From positions 104,573,908-104,637,907 of the forward strand of contig OX352763.1 in NCBI GenBank assembly GCA_947095585.1: DNA of 64,000 bases. Direction: 5' to 3'. Source of the stretch: Nephrocerus scutellatus (taxonomy: Eukaryota; Arthropoda; Insecta; Diptera; Pipunculidae). Shown in pieces: positions 10,795-22,000 of this stretch (its first letter is position 1; every line of letters begins with the position of its first letter). Under the pieces are notes generated by a model. The model did not search any database. It was not told the DNA's origin and saw nothing but the letters and a program-made list of their open reading frames with translations. A program made the position numbers and the translations under genes.

Positions 10795-12945
10795 AACTCC
10801 CAACAGGGTTCAATCTATTATAAGAACCCCCAAACACATCAAATGGCAAGTCTACCTAGACTCAATCCAATTCAATTTAATAGGCATTAGCACCATTAAT
10901 AACTCGATTGTAGATTTAGAAAGCAGGAGAGAATTCTGGGAAAGTATTGAAAAGCTGCCAACAGCATGTCGACTACACAAAGCTCTCACCCTTGATCACA
11001 AAAATCCACTTGGTTCATTCAGAACACCAAATGGTAAACTGACAACCACGAGCCAAGAAACTCTTGAGTGCTTAGTAAAAAGTCATTTCCCCAATTGTCT
11101 AATATTAAGCACCCAAGAAGAAAACGAGGATACACTTCGAAGTAACGAAATGCTACTGTGCGCCTTTATTGACATTCAAGGCGCTTTTGACAACACTAAC
11201 TTCAAAGCAATTCAAATACAAGCTAGAAATAGGGGAATAGTCTCCTCTATATTAGGATGGGTCATGACCATGCTTAAAGACAGGAAAATTCGAGCCTCGT
11301 TTGGTGACGAACTAATCACAGTAGCAGCAATAGAGGCTGTCCACAAGGCGAAGTCCTATCGCCACTTTTGTAGCTACTAGACAGGCTTAAGAATAATCAT
11401 ATCACAAACATAAGCTATGGGGATGGCCTAGTCCTAGTGGTGCATGGTAAATTCGAGAGTACGATAGCAAAACGCATGAAATTCGCTCGCAAACTAGTAA
11501 ACAAATGCAGACAAAATAGTATGCACCGTCTTCACAAAAAGGAAGAAAATAGCTCTTCCCAAGCTAAGATTCTAAGACAAAACTCTTCAAGCAATGCCAG
11601 AAGTCAAATACCTGGGAGTCATGTTCGACCATATATCATACATCACCAACAAAGCTAATAAAGCGTACTTCACTTGCCAACGCATGTTCAGCAAAACGTG
11701 GGGAATAACCTCCCAAATGACTCTATGGTTATACCAAAGCATTATCAGATCTAGGCTCTCATACGAAGCAGTGATATGGTGCCCAAAAACAGAGCAATCT
11801 ACGACACGCTCAAAACTAAATAAAATTCAGAGACTAATCTGTCTAAGTGCAACAGGTGCGATAAGGACTTGTCCAACGGCAGCTTTTCAAAATATCATGA
11901 GACTTCCACCACTTCACTTATACATCAAAAGCGAGGCTTGAAAGAGAGTCACAACACTTAATATAACAAACCAAATTAAAGCTAATAAATCGGGACATAC
12001 AACCATCACTAACAAAATTAACATAGAGAGTGGTATTGTCCGTCGATCAGACTCAATGATAAAAAGGACTAATTTCCAAAGGAACTAAATAAAAATGCCA
12101 GAATGAATTCAAGTTGAAAATATCATAAGTAACCTTTCCCATCATGCATCTATCTGGTACACAGACAGATCTAAAACAGAAACAAGGACAGGTGCAGGAG
12201 TATTGCGACCCAGAACCACAATACAAATACCCCTAAGAAAATCCCCAACCGTTTTCCAAGCAGAAACAATAGCCATATAAGCCTGTACTATCGAATGCAT
12301 TAAAAGAAGATTTAGAAGAACCGAGATCTACATAATCTCCGACAGCCAGACCGCGTTGCTAGCATTAAAAGGCCCAGTTTTTTACTCCAAAAAAACGTGG
12401 AGATGTTACTGCCACTTGAACGAACTGGCCAGAACCAACAAGATCACCCTAATGTGGTCTCCCGGCCATTCAGGCATCGAATGGAACGAGGAAGCAGATC
12501 TCTGTGCAAGAGAAAGCGCAGAAGGAATTTTTACCGGCCCCGAACCAAGCCACCTAAAGAACAAAATAAATTAGTGGGTAAATATCGCCATCGAAGCAGA
12601 ATGGGAATCATGAATTGAGCTTCTCAAATATGACATAAAAGACATAAACAAGGCAGTTAAGTTAACCCGCCATGCACTCAGATCTCTTGCCTGGTATGTG
12701 ACAGGACTAGGCCCATTTAATGGCCACTTAATAAAGATGGGAAAATTCCAAACGAATCGCTGCCGCTTCTGCAACGGGGCAAAAGAAACGGCAGAACACA
12801 TACTCTTCATATGTGACGCCCTAACCAGGAAAATATTTCAATACCTCAAGGCTCAGACAATTCCTTGTCAAAATGTCAAACCGATAGACGTGGCAGATAT
12901 GATGGCATTCATAAAAGAACTAAGCCACCACATATTGTGGTAAAT
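10795..12945 (+). pseudogene. LINE reverse transcriptase / RNase H remnant
   Basis: The protein would copy element RNA at a nicked target and remove RNA from the hybrid. Pieces in several frames include 'CAFIDIQGAFDN' (reverse transcriptase motif A, 11150 region), 'EVKYLGVMFD' (thumb, 11600 region), 'SIWYTDRSKT' and 'SDSQTALLALKGP' (RNase H, 12150-12370), 'SPGHSGIEWNEEAD' (last RNase H motif, near 12470) and 'CRFCNGAKETAEHILF' (zinc-knuckle-like C-terminus, near 12760). The YxDD active-site region between motif A and the thumb is not readable, and the endonuclease is absent. The reading resumes directly from 'NEDTLRSNE' to motif A, which suggests an internal deletion near 11150. Confidence 0.7.
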
Positions 12946-13032
12946 ATTTGGGATGCACAATATATCTAAAGGTCGCAGTGCACAAGGCTTCTCAGTCCAC
13001 CAACAATAACAATAAAAAAATATAATAATAAT

Positions 13033-13110
13033 GGTCATCACAGCATACGATTTGCGTGTCGTTCACATTACCTAATTAGTCCACTATAGATGGTGCTTTA
13101 CACTCGTGGT
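13033..13110 (+). repeat. dispersed repeat, inverted copy of 15876..15965
   Basis: The words 'cacagcatacgatttgcgtgt' and 'gttcacat' followed by 'agt.cca.tatag' recur in the opposite orientation near 15876..15965. The neighbouring part of that second copy (15985..16075) also matches the leader of the LINE at 9430..9500. It may be the untranslated leader of a LINE, scattered in pieces. Confidence 0.5.
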
Positions 13111-13685
13111 TGCAGTCGCAATATTCTCGGAACTCCTTGCGTTACTTCATCTTATTGGCACGGGAACATTATAAAGTGCATAAATGTTGACTCAAGGTTT
13201 TCCACAAAAAGTTCAATTGTTCGTTTATTTGGACCTCAGTTTTCTTAACGTAAGTGCAATTTATGGAGAATGCCTAAGGGCTTATATTTCGCTTGGAGGA
13301 CAGTTAACAACATGGGTCTGAGAAGCGTTCGGTTCTTTGTATTGTATACTCACTGTTTTGTTATGAAGTCAAGGTCAATATTGAACGCGCTGAACATATG
13401 TTGATTGTTCAGTTTTACTCTCGAAGAGCTGGGTCATGTGTCTAAGAGTACTTCTATAAATTAAAAGTATGGTTATAGTTACCGTGGCTCTAGTGCTTAT
13501 TAGTGTGTCTGACGCATAACGCACAAGTTCGAATTTCAGAACAATAAAAGAATGTAGGAGACAAAACAGAGCCTTGGGGAATACCAGCATTTAAGCAGCG
13601 AAACATAACTTAACTTAAGTGTTACATCGGTTTCAATGGCTTAATGGCAGACTCCGTCAAATCCCTTTGAAGAGGAGGCAGTAAT
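13111..13685. other. no gene; degenerate SINE head near 13480..13560
   Basis: 'accgtggctctagtg' and, 35 bases on, 'caagttcgaatttcag' resemble the box A and box B of the plus-strand SINE at 21711, with mutations. The body is not recognisable. The rest is unassigned AT-rich DNA. Confidence 0.45.
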
Positions 13686-14715
13686 TAAATTCTCTATATT
13701 AACTTCACTTGCCCGTGTGTTTGTGGGCTTGTGGGTTTGTGGGCTTGTGGGTTTGTGGGTTTGTGGATTTGTGGATTTGTGGATTTGTGTGTCATGGAAT
13801 CTTGCGATCAATTTTTGACCTACTTCCAAAAGTCCTTTCTATTAAAATTTGAGGACCCTCGGACCACGGGGTCGGTGGGCTTCCCTACAAATATTTTACA
13901 AAATTTTACTCGATTTTCTTCAAATTTTATACACTTGTGTATCTCTGATATACAATACATTTTGTAAACATTTTGGAGACCTCGGGCCCGGGTTCGTGGG
14001 GCCCCATAACTTTTTTTAAAAAAATTATCCCGATTTTCTTCAAATTTAATACACATGTGTATCTCCGATAGACAACACTTTTTTTAAAAAATTTGGAGAC
14101 CCCGGGCCCGGGTTTGTGGGGCCCCATAACTTTTTTTTAAAAAAATTATCCCGATTTTCTTCAAATTTAATACACATGTGTACCTCTGATAGACAACACT
14201 TTTTGTAAAAAATTTGGAGACCCCGGGCCCGGGTTCGTGGGGTCCCAAAATTAAAAAAAAATTAACCCGATTTTCTTTAAATTTTATATACGTATGTATC
14301 TCCGATGAAAAACACTTTTTGTAAAAAATTTGGAGATCCTGGGCCCCAGGGTCATTGGGCCCCAAAATTTTTTTAAAAAAAAACTAACCCGAATTTTTTT
14401 CAATTTTATATACGTGTGTATCTCCGATGGGCAACACTTTTTGCAAAAATTTTGGAGACAGGGTTTTGAGGGTCATGGGGCCCCAACAAATTTTTTAAAA
14501 AACTTAACCCGATTTTTTTAAAATTTTATATACGTGTGTATCTTCGATGGACAAAATTTTTTGTAAAGTTTTTTGAGTGAGGCCCTGAGGTCCGAGGTGT
14601 GCCCATATAAATTTTTTAAAAATTAGCTCGATTTTCTTCAAATTTTAACACATACCCTACTCCTATTAGAGAATTTACATGAAAAATTGTATTTTTATGG
14701 GTTGTTTTTTTTTTA
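13686..14715 (+). repeat. HINE-like tandem-repeat element, copy C (best complete copy)
   Basis: The left end AAATTCTCTATATTAACTTC is followed by about eight copies of a TGTGGGCTTG/TGTGGATT-type decamer (13720..13790). Seven tandem units then follow: the anchor 'cgatttt' recurs at 13911, 14031, 14152, 14268, 14390, 14510 and 14629, a spacing of 116-122 bp. Units include a GC-rich palindromic word CCCGGGCCCGGG. The right end is ATTAGAGAATTTACATG followed by 'tttttatgggttgttttt'. AAATTCTCTA at the left and TAGAGAATTT at the right are perfect inverted copies. The layout (subterminal inverted repeats, internal satellite-like units, no coding) resembles the DINE-1/HINE non-autonomous Helentrons of flies. 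Open frames inside it are artefacts of the repeats. Confidence 0.8.
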
Positions 14716-15870
14716 TTTTGTTTTCACCAAATGGATAAATAAACTTATTCCACTTTTCCATTAAATTTGCAATCAGATTATCAGTAGAACGTTACCTACA
14801 CAAACCGTGTCAACGGTCGTTGCATTACCCCAGCAAGAAACTCCAGGTTGCAATATTAACGAAAGCACCGACATAGCTTCAAAACGTTTTGACGCATATT
14901 TAGGGATATACGTTTGGTTCGGAATTATTCCTATTTTATTCAGGATAATATAAAAGAATAAGATTTGTATACTCAATTTGTGCTGGTCACTTACATTGAC
15001 CCATTCCCAATGGTGTCCGCTATTGGACTGAGAATAAATTTTGCTGACGCATTGATTACTAGATATCTCTCTCGTTATAGATGCAAACTTACGACCAAGC
15101 TCTTAATATTGAAATAAATCATAAATTAGATACGTCGAGTATGAGTACAAATCGTTTTTATCTATAGTTTCCACTCAAATGCACAACACACTTATGCTAT
15201 TCCACGCGATGGTTACTGTCCACTGATATAAAAAAAAGAAGATGTTCTATGTATCGCATGTGTTGCTCCTGTTTATTCATCCCTTCATTCTTAAAATGCA
15301 TTTTGTGCGGTTGAACATTAAGCAGAGCATAAAAGCATTAAAGCATAAATCATAAGCAAATAATAATATTGGGAACAAAAGAACCGGGAGCGCTCTTGGC
15401 TGTTGTGGGTCAACAACGTCGCCGAATACCTTCTCTAATCAGCTGATCGTGATCATCGTGTGAGACGCACGAGTGGATTGAGTTGTGGACATTAGGTATC
15501 GGTGATTTAATCTGTTGGCCAAATGATGTGTTAATAAATATTTTGTGTACCATTAAAAAGTAGCTTGCGCTACATCTATGTTTTGTTGTTGTAAATGTTG
15601 TTAAGCTTCGAAATATTTGTATGAAGAGATGAAGCCCTTGCCAAAATATGGTGGCGGTATTAATTTAATCAATAATGCCAACTCATTGTTAGAATAATTT
15701 GAATTTTTGAAAGGTCTTAGTTGAGCTGGAATATCAATTGCTGATGACGTTCCGCCAGCAACCATTAGTGAAGAGACACTTACTGCTCGACAGGAAAACA
15801 AGTTACCCGCTTGTGAAGACAATTGCCAACTGAATTGTTTAAAATAGAACCCGAAGAGGTAAAAAGAAGC
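14716..15870. other. no recognisable gene
   Basis: AT-rich unique-looking DNA. The frames on either strand (up to 73 codons) carry no recognisable domain. Confidence 0.4.
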
Positions 15871-15875
15871 GTCAA

Positions 15876-16075
15876 CTATAATGGATTTAAGTGGGATCTA
15901 CTTAGCTGATGTGAACGATCCATTACACGCAAATCGTATGCTGTGACCGTAATGTGATTTTGTTCGGTTTTGTCCAATGCTCGGGAGTTAGCAAAAAGTG
16001 AGATATTCGGTGCAAAAATTTGACAGCTGTTGCAAATGACAGCAGACAATGACAAAACAGGACAAAAACGAGGAC
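15876..16075 (-). repeat. dispersed repeat related to LINE leader
   Basis: On the minus strand this reads first 'tttgtcattgtctgctgtcatttg', which also opens the family-a LINE at 9435, and then 'acagcatacgatttgcgtg', which recurs at 13033. It looks like an inverted fragment of the LINE leader region. Confidence 0.5.
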
Positions 16076-16239
16076 TTAAGCTCATTGTGGATAGCTCAAA
16101 GAAGAAGAGAAATTAGTCAAGCTTTTCGTTTTTGACATACGAATAAGCCATACATATATAACCATTGGTCTCATCCAAGAGCCTTAAGTTGTAGGCGGAC
16201 TTAAAAGTCAACGGAAAAAGGCAAGTAAGTAAATCTTTA

Positions 16240-17600
16240 AGAGCGGGGAGTTAGTGTCAAGGGCGGCCTGCTTGATCAGCGCGAGAACTAACTTTCTTCC
16301 AACTCCAGAATTCATAACGAAGGACCTGGTGGCCCTGCTAGTTGAAGTTCCGACCGAGAGGGGCACCCATAACGTCGCGAGTGCTTCGGCATAATTCCAC
16401 GGCAAAGACGACAACATTCCGCCAACAAAGATCCATGAGCCTATAGAGCACTGCCGGAGTAGAAACCTCCAGAACCTCATAGGATCCGATGCCGATACAC
16501 ATCATGAGGTCTGGGGCAATAGCAATTAATAGAAGGGGTGAGTGTCTTTTAGAATATCTTATTAGTAGTAATGTAAAAATCCTATATAAGGGCTCTAAGC
16601 CTACCTGCATAAATGTCCCACACTCGCCAGTCAAAACAAAGTTGATATGTGGCATGTGTCTGACGAAACTTCGCTGTCAGACCATCAGCAAATCAGGTCT
16701 GACACATGCTTCTTCTAGGTATGATCCAAAGTCTGCTGACTAGAATCTGTATCGGGGAATTGTCCTCTCTAAATTGGATAAACTTGTCACACCTATAGAG
16801 CCGACAGGGGACCTAGATGAAGCAACGTTCCAACGTGTAAACGAAAGCTTCCCTGGTGGAACGACCAGCTGGCTAAGCTTTGGAAAATAGTTAGAAAACT
16901 TTTCAACTCTGCTAAACGCACGAAGAGTTGGGACGAATATAGGTTCGCCCTTTCGGAGTACAACTCTGAGTTAAGTTGATTCAAACGTGCCACATAGACG
17001 AAAGGCTGCGAAAACATTGTCGAAATGCCAGTAGTGGCACAAATCCATAAAGCATTAGTTAAGACTCAGACAAACTGTGTAGGTTTATTAAAAAAGTCTG
17101 ATGGCACCTATACGTCGCACCGTGAGGATACAATCAGAACCCTACTCCAGGTTCATTTCCCAGGTTCATCTACTGTGCACCATACACGTACCCGAACGCA
17201 TCTGACCAAAGGGTCTGTATTACTAGTAGGGTAAATAGTTTATCCGGTAAAATCTTCAGTCTCTTTTAAAACTTTCAAAGCTCCCGACGGAGATTGGATC
17301 TTTCCAGAAGACAATCTATCTCATCCTACCGATTATGATTACTTTTTAGAGCCAGCTATAACTGGGGGTACATTCCTACTACCTGAAGACAGGTAAATTT
17401 GATTTTTATCAATAAACCAGGCAATAGGCATAGTCAGCAACCTAAATCATACAGACTTATAAGTCTAACATCATTTGTCCTCAAAATCATGGAGAGACTT
17501 GTTTATGTTCATATTACAGGCCGGCTAGAATTGTCTACAATTCTGCATGGAATTTTTCTGTTGATTCGGTATTATTGTCGCCGATAGCCATAATTGCAGT
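16240..17600 (+). mobile_element. RNase H-group LINE, endonuclease to reverse transcriptase start
   Basis: In shifting frames one can read the endonuclease phrase 'GSDADTHHEVWG' (catalytic Asp/His region, near 16485), 'NRRGECLLEYLISSNVKIL' (near 16530), 'VAQIHKALVKTQTNCVGLLKKSDGTYT' (near 17030) and 'KSYRLISLTSFVLKIMERLV' (start of the reverse transcriptase, near 17430). It is a single decayed LINE copy from endonuclease to reverse transcriptase motif 1, with the rest replaced by the jockey-like fragment. It seems to be of the same general type as the minus-strand LINE in the vnd intron (family b), not family a. Confidence 0.65.
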
Positions 17601-19030
17601 ATCATCAGCGAATGTAGCAACAATATTTTTATTTAACGTAGGTAAGTCACTAGAGTACAGGAGGTAAAGGGGTGGTCCTAGTACACTGCCTTGTGGAACA
17701 CCTTCTTGAATTTTCATTAGGTTAGAATAGGCTTCCCCTTACTTGATTCTCAGTTTCTTGAGAATTCTGTTATATAGGATTGTAGTAGTTCAGAGTACCG
17801 GGCTGGAAGCAGTAGTTTGAGGTTGTAATTCAACCCCTTACGCCAGACTTTATCAAAAGCCTGGGCTACATCCAAAAATATTGTTGAACAGACTTCTTTC
17901 TCTTCAAGCTATTGTGCAATGACCTAAGTGATGAACCTGGTCAATCGTAGAGAGTTGATTTCTGAATCCAAATTGATGATATGCTTTATATTTTTAATAA
18001 TAGTATTTTATTAAACAGTTTTGACATAATCGGTAGTAGTGATATTGGCTGATAGCATGTTTTCTCATGGGGTGGTTTGTTTGATCAAGGAATCATAATG
18101 ACTTCAGCCACCTTCCATAATAGACGTATATATTTCAGTCTGAATGATGCATTGATTAAATTATTTATGTTAATTATTGCCTTTCTTGGATGTTCTCTTA
18201 GTATTTGTCCGGAGATGATGTCAAAGCCAGGAGCCTTTTTTGGAGCAATATTAGTTTTTATTTCCCTTTTAAAATCAGTCAACGTAACTTGTGGAATTGC
18301 TATCCTTTTTTGCTTTCAATACTGTCCACTGAGTTCGGTTAGAATATTTCTTTTAGAAGTTCTGCACACTATGATGATTTATAATAATTGTTTCTGGCTC
18401 AACGGCCATCCGAGGTTTCAACGGGGGTATTTGCATAATTTGTCTTTTCAGCTTCCCAGTTGCTCTCCAAAGTCAATATCGAGTGCTAGAGTTGTTAATA
18501 AGCGGACGTAGGAATTTACTAATTGTATCATTATTCAGTTAATTAACCACTGCATTTAGTTGAAAAATGAGATTATTTAACCTGGTCTTATCTTGGGACC
18601 CTCGCCTCGCTTTTCTTTTTTTTTAATCAGTTCTAAAATCTCTCTAGGTTAGTTATAAGCTTTAATTTTTCTTTTGATTTCAGGAGTGTGTTTCAAGGCT
18701 GCCTTCTGAATATCGCTAACAAAGCCCAACTTATCTTTGATTTGTAGTGGTACTGCTAGTTGAATTCCAGTTCCAGAATGTCCAGTCTGTTTTATTGACC
18801 AGAGTAGGATTAGAAATAATATTTTTACTTAGCGTTAATATAATCAAGGAATGAGATGAACCTAACTTCAAGCTGTCTTCTGTTTGCATGTAGTTACTAG
18901 AGATATATCTAAGTATTTAAAAGTTTATCAAATCAGGAATTTTCTGTAGGCCAGTAAGTAGGTTCACCTGTTGATATAGCTTCACATTTATATTCATCAT
19001 AACATTACGAAGTTTTAGTTAAGTAATTTA
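17545..19030 (-). mobile_element. jockey-like LINE fragment
   Basis: The minus strand encodes, from right to left, the linker before the reverse transcriptase, then 'KREIKTNIAPKKAPGFDIISGQILRE' (18280 region), a diverged middle, and 'GVPQGSVLGPPLYLLYSSDLPTL' with 'ATFADDTAIMAIGDNN' (motifs B and C, 17717..17600). The FADD active site is intact, but many stops interrupt the frame. The wording is that of jockey-clade reverse transcriptases, which lack RNase H. Both ends are cut: at the left by the RNase H-group LINE, at the right by the RTE tail near 19080. Confidence 0.75.
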
Positions 19031-19079
19031 GTTGTTGTAATTTTTTTGTTTTAAAATTGCCTGCAACGATAATTCATTC

Positions 19080-21525
19080 TTCTACTATCATCATTTTGGG
19101 GTCCGGTCCTGACCTCCCTCAAAAAATCTCTTCACCGGTCATCCAGTTTTGCATTCCTAAACACTGGGCGTCCTGGTCTACGCCATCCTTCCAGCGTAGG
19201 GTTGGCCGGCCTCGCTGTCGTGTTCCATAAATCATACCGCAAAGAACTTTCCGAGCAGGATCCTCTTTTTGCAGCCCCAGATTTCGTGCCGCCTGCTAGA
19301 TCTGGATGAAAGCTTCCTGTACAGCTGTACAGGTTTCTACCAACGATGTCGCTGTCGTCTGCCTAAGCTAGAATCTGTTCCTCTTGCCGTTACGTTAGTG
19401 TCTCGGATCACTTTCTCCAACGCAACTTTCTAGAGAGGACGCAGACCAATTCATCCTTGTGTCAGAGCCCGTTATATGTAGATGATAGTGATAGTTTGAT
19501 AGTGATCCGGATATTTTTACTTTGCTTATAACAGTGGGCAATGTCAGCCTATGTAGTCGTGTCAGATTATTTGGGATGCCGAATTCTCTCATGGCTTTAT
19601 AAAGTTCTACTCTGACGCCATTTTCTATCACTTGCTTAAGGGTGTAAATCTTATCAGTTGTTGATTTGCCTGGGATGAAGCCACACTGGTATGTAGCAAT
19701 GACGACTTTAGCGTATCCTGTATTGAATGTCTTCTCCTGTCTTGAATGATAGAGGAGAAAATGTTATACGCGGTATTCAATAACGTTATACCACGATAAT
19801 TGCTGCATTTTGTGATATCTCCTTTCGTAAGTAAGGATGACTCTTTGCCAGTCTTCTGACATCGCTTCTTCCTCCCATACTTCCACTATTATTTCATGAA
19901 TTGCTTGGTATATTACAGGGCCTCTTGTTTTAATTAGCTCCGCTGTGATACCATCTGATCCTGGGGCTTTATTATTTTTGAGCAGGCTTCTCGCTCTGCT
20001 AACTTGGTCTATGCTTGGTGGCGGCAGCATAGTGTGTTCTTCGGTCATTGGTGGAGCATTCAATTCCTCAGTTAGCTGGCCATAAATCAATTCATGAAAG
20101 TGCTCTTCCCAACGCTTTAAGATGCTTTTGAGATCGGCGATCAGATTATCCGTTTTGTCTTTGCAGTATGTGCAACGCGGGTTATATTCCGTCATACCGC
20201 GGAACTTTTTGGTAGAACATCCGCACCGAGAGATTTTGTTCCACAGCTGCTTTCTTTCGCCGGTGTATTCTTTTTTCATATCTTCTGAGATCTTTATATT
20301 CATCTTCGCGTGCCCGCGTTCTATGAGATTGTTGCATTGCTCGGTACGCAACATTCGTTATCGAACCAGTCGTTCCGATCTCTACGACTACTGCCTAAAA
20401 TGGAGTCAGCAGTACTAATGACAGTATTCTTTATGCGTGTCCATTTTCCTTCTACGCCTGATACCTCAGCTCCAGGACTTACTCTCCCTGCATTTAAGGC
20501 GAGTCCTAATGCTTGACCGTAGTTGTTTCTGGTCTCTTCGTTGCGAAGCGCAGCTGTGTTGACACGAATCTGATTCGCGGATGTAGTATTTCTTGATGAT
20601 GCAATCCACGCTCGGAGCACCATACCAACAAGACAGTGGTCCGAGTTGACGTTGGCACCTCGGTACGTTCGTACCGTCATCAGGTTCGGGTTGTGGCGGC
20701 GGTCTTTCAACACGTGGTCTATCTGGTTGCCAGTGGCTTCATCAGGAGATATTCAGGTGGCTTTGTGGATATTTTTACGCGCAAACCTTATACTCGCACC
20801 GACCAAATTATTGCTTGGTGTCATCTCTATGAGTCGTTATTCATTGTTATTAGTGTCCTCGTGTAAGCTATGGCTGCCAATAAATATACTGCTTGAATAC
20901 TAGCTCCCTACCTATTTTGACATTCAAATCCGCTGGAATGATTTTTACGTCATACTGAGGACAGGCATGGAGTTCCCGTTCGACTGATTCAAAGAATTCT
21001 TCTTTTTCCTCATCTGTGGAATCCTCTGTAGGTGCGTGAACGTTTATGAGGCTTATGTTTTTAAATCTGTCCCGCACGCGAAGGTTGCATAACTGTTCAT
21101 TTATTGCTTTAAGGCCGATAACGGTGGGTTTCATTCTTTGGCTTATTAGAAATCCCAACACGAGCTCATGATGTCTTGCATGACAGCTGTAATATATGTC
21201 ATATTCTGATTTTTGTAAGACACCATTCCCCGTCCACCGCATCACCTGGATTGCTGTTATGTCAGCAATATATTTGGACAGGGTATCGGCTAGCTGCTGT
21301 GCAGCTCGAGCTCTATAAAGTGAGCGAACGTTCCATTAGAAAATTCTTATATTGTTTAGCCCTTATCGTTGTCGTGGTCATCGTCGTTCATCAGTGTATC
21401 CGAGGCTCATTTTGTGTTCCGTATTTTTTACGGGCGAGGTTATTGGCCTCGCGCCAACCTTACTTTGAAGGGACGATCATATAGCTTTTCCTGTATTGGA
21501 GGAAAATTGCCGGCGGCGGTTTGAT
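19080..21525 (-). mobile_element. RTE-like LINE, copy 2 (decayed, internally deleted)
   Basis: The minus strand carries an endonuclease portion (MRWTGNGVLQKSEYDIYYSCHARHH at 21245; NISLINVHAPTEDS), then 'QIDHVLKDRRHNPNLMTVRTYRGANV' (20730 region), the linker, the start of the reverse transcriptase (NNKAPGSDGITAELIKT) and 'VELYKAMREFGIPNNLTRL'. The 3' tail is AATGATGATAGT-like. Compared with the copy at 42.7-45.8 kb, the segment holding 'LEFQNSLQHLFIEFKAAYDS' is missing near 19630. Much of the C-terminal reverse transcriptase is lost as well. At the endonuclease/linker junction this copy keeps a base that the 42.7-kb copy has lost. Confidence 0.75.
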
Positions 21526-21710
21526 CGCACTTCCACCAGTCAGAGATAGTTACGGCCAACTGCAATTCTGAAGCATTCTGTGTTATTCGCCCTATTCTGC
21601 TGACGGATGACGGATGCATATTTTCTTGCAAGCAGAACAAATATTCCATAGAATTATTCACTACTACTTGCCATTGCTACTCGTACTACTACTTACCTTC
21701 GATAGAATTT
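21526..21710. other. short unassigned spacer
   Basis: No gene or repeat recognised between the RTE 5' end and the SINE; contains a 'tactacttaccttc' pyrimidine-rich stretch. Confidence 0.35.
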
Positions 21711-22000
21711 TGCCGTGGCTCTAACGGTTAGTGTGTTGGACTTCTGAGCAGGAAGTTCGAGGTTCGAATTCCAGAAACACCAAATGTATTTTTCACGGAC
21801 AGACCATTCGCGAATGTCTGACAAATGTCCGCGAGTAATAACTCGTCACGACACGGTTCACAACTTGCCTTTCGGACACGTCATTAATTTGTAGGTCCCT
21901 TCCATTTGTGTGCAAAATTTTAACACGCACAACATGATTGGTCGCGAGAAGCCAGGCATTGGCCGCAACGGTCAGTCGCGCAAAATATTATTATCATTAC
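21711..22000 (+). mobile_element. tRNA-derived SINE, full length (copy 3, diverged)
   Basis: The head has TGCCGTGGCTCTAACGG (box A-like) and GAGGTTCGAATTCC (box B). The body retains 'gtaggtcccttccatttgtgt' and 'gcacaacatgattggtcgcgagaag', phrases found in copies 1 and 2. The 3' end is CGCGCAAAATATTATTATC. Differences spread across the whole element suggest it is older, or from another subfamily, than copies 1 and 2. Confidence 0.8.

Larger units (their letters stand above)
9430..13030 (+). mobile_element. RNase H-bearing LINE (R1/LOA/I group), family a, copy 1
   Basis: This is the longest copy of a non-LTR retrotransposon that recurs at 39.8, 57.4 and 62.4 kb. In order it carries an untranslated leader, an ORF1-like frame (9750..10670), a reverse transcriptase remnant, an RNase H domain and a C-terminal Cys-rich motif (CRFCN...EHILFICD). 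It ends at a run of AATAATAA-type repeats near 13000. The apurinic-type endonuclease domain expected between ORF1 and the reverse transcriptase is missing, and the reverse transcriptase fingers are shortened. Stops and frameshifts throughout mean it is dead. The R1/LOA/I grouping follows from RNase H lying after the reverse transcriptase; the exact clade is uncertain. Confidence 0.75.

Noticed and set aside
13641..14365. small proteins with Thr/Pro/His repeats and 'GPHEPGPGVSKFF' repeats
   Set aside because: They are frames through the HINE-like element's decamer run and 120-bp units, which repeat the same peptide every unit.
13686..14715. a CRISPR-like array
   Set aside because: The repeats are about 120-bp head-to-tail units without short spacers, in a eukaryotic genome; they are satellite-like.
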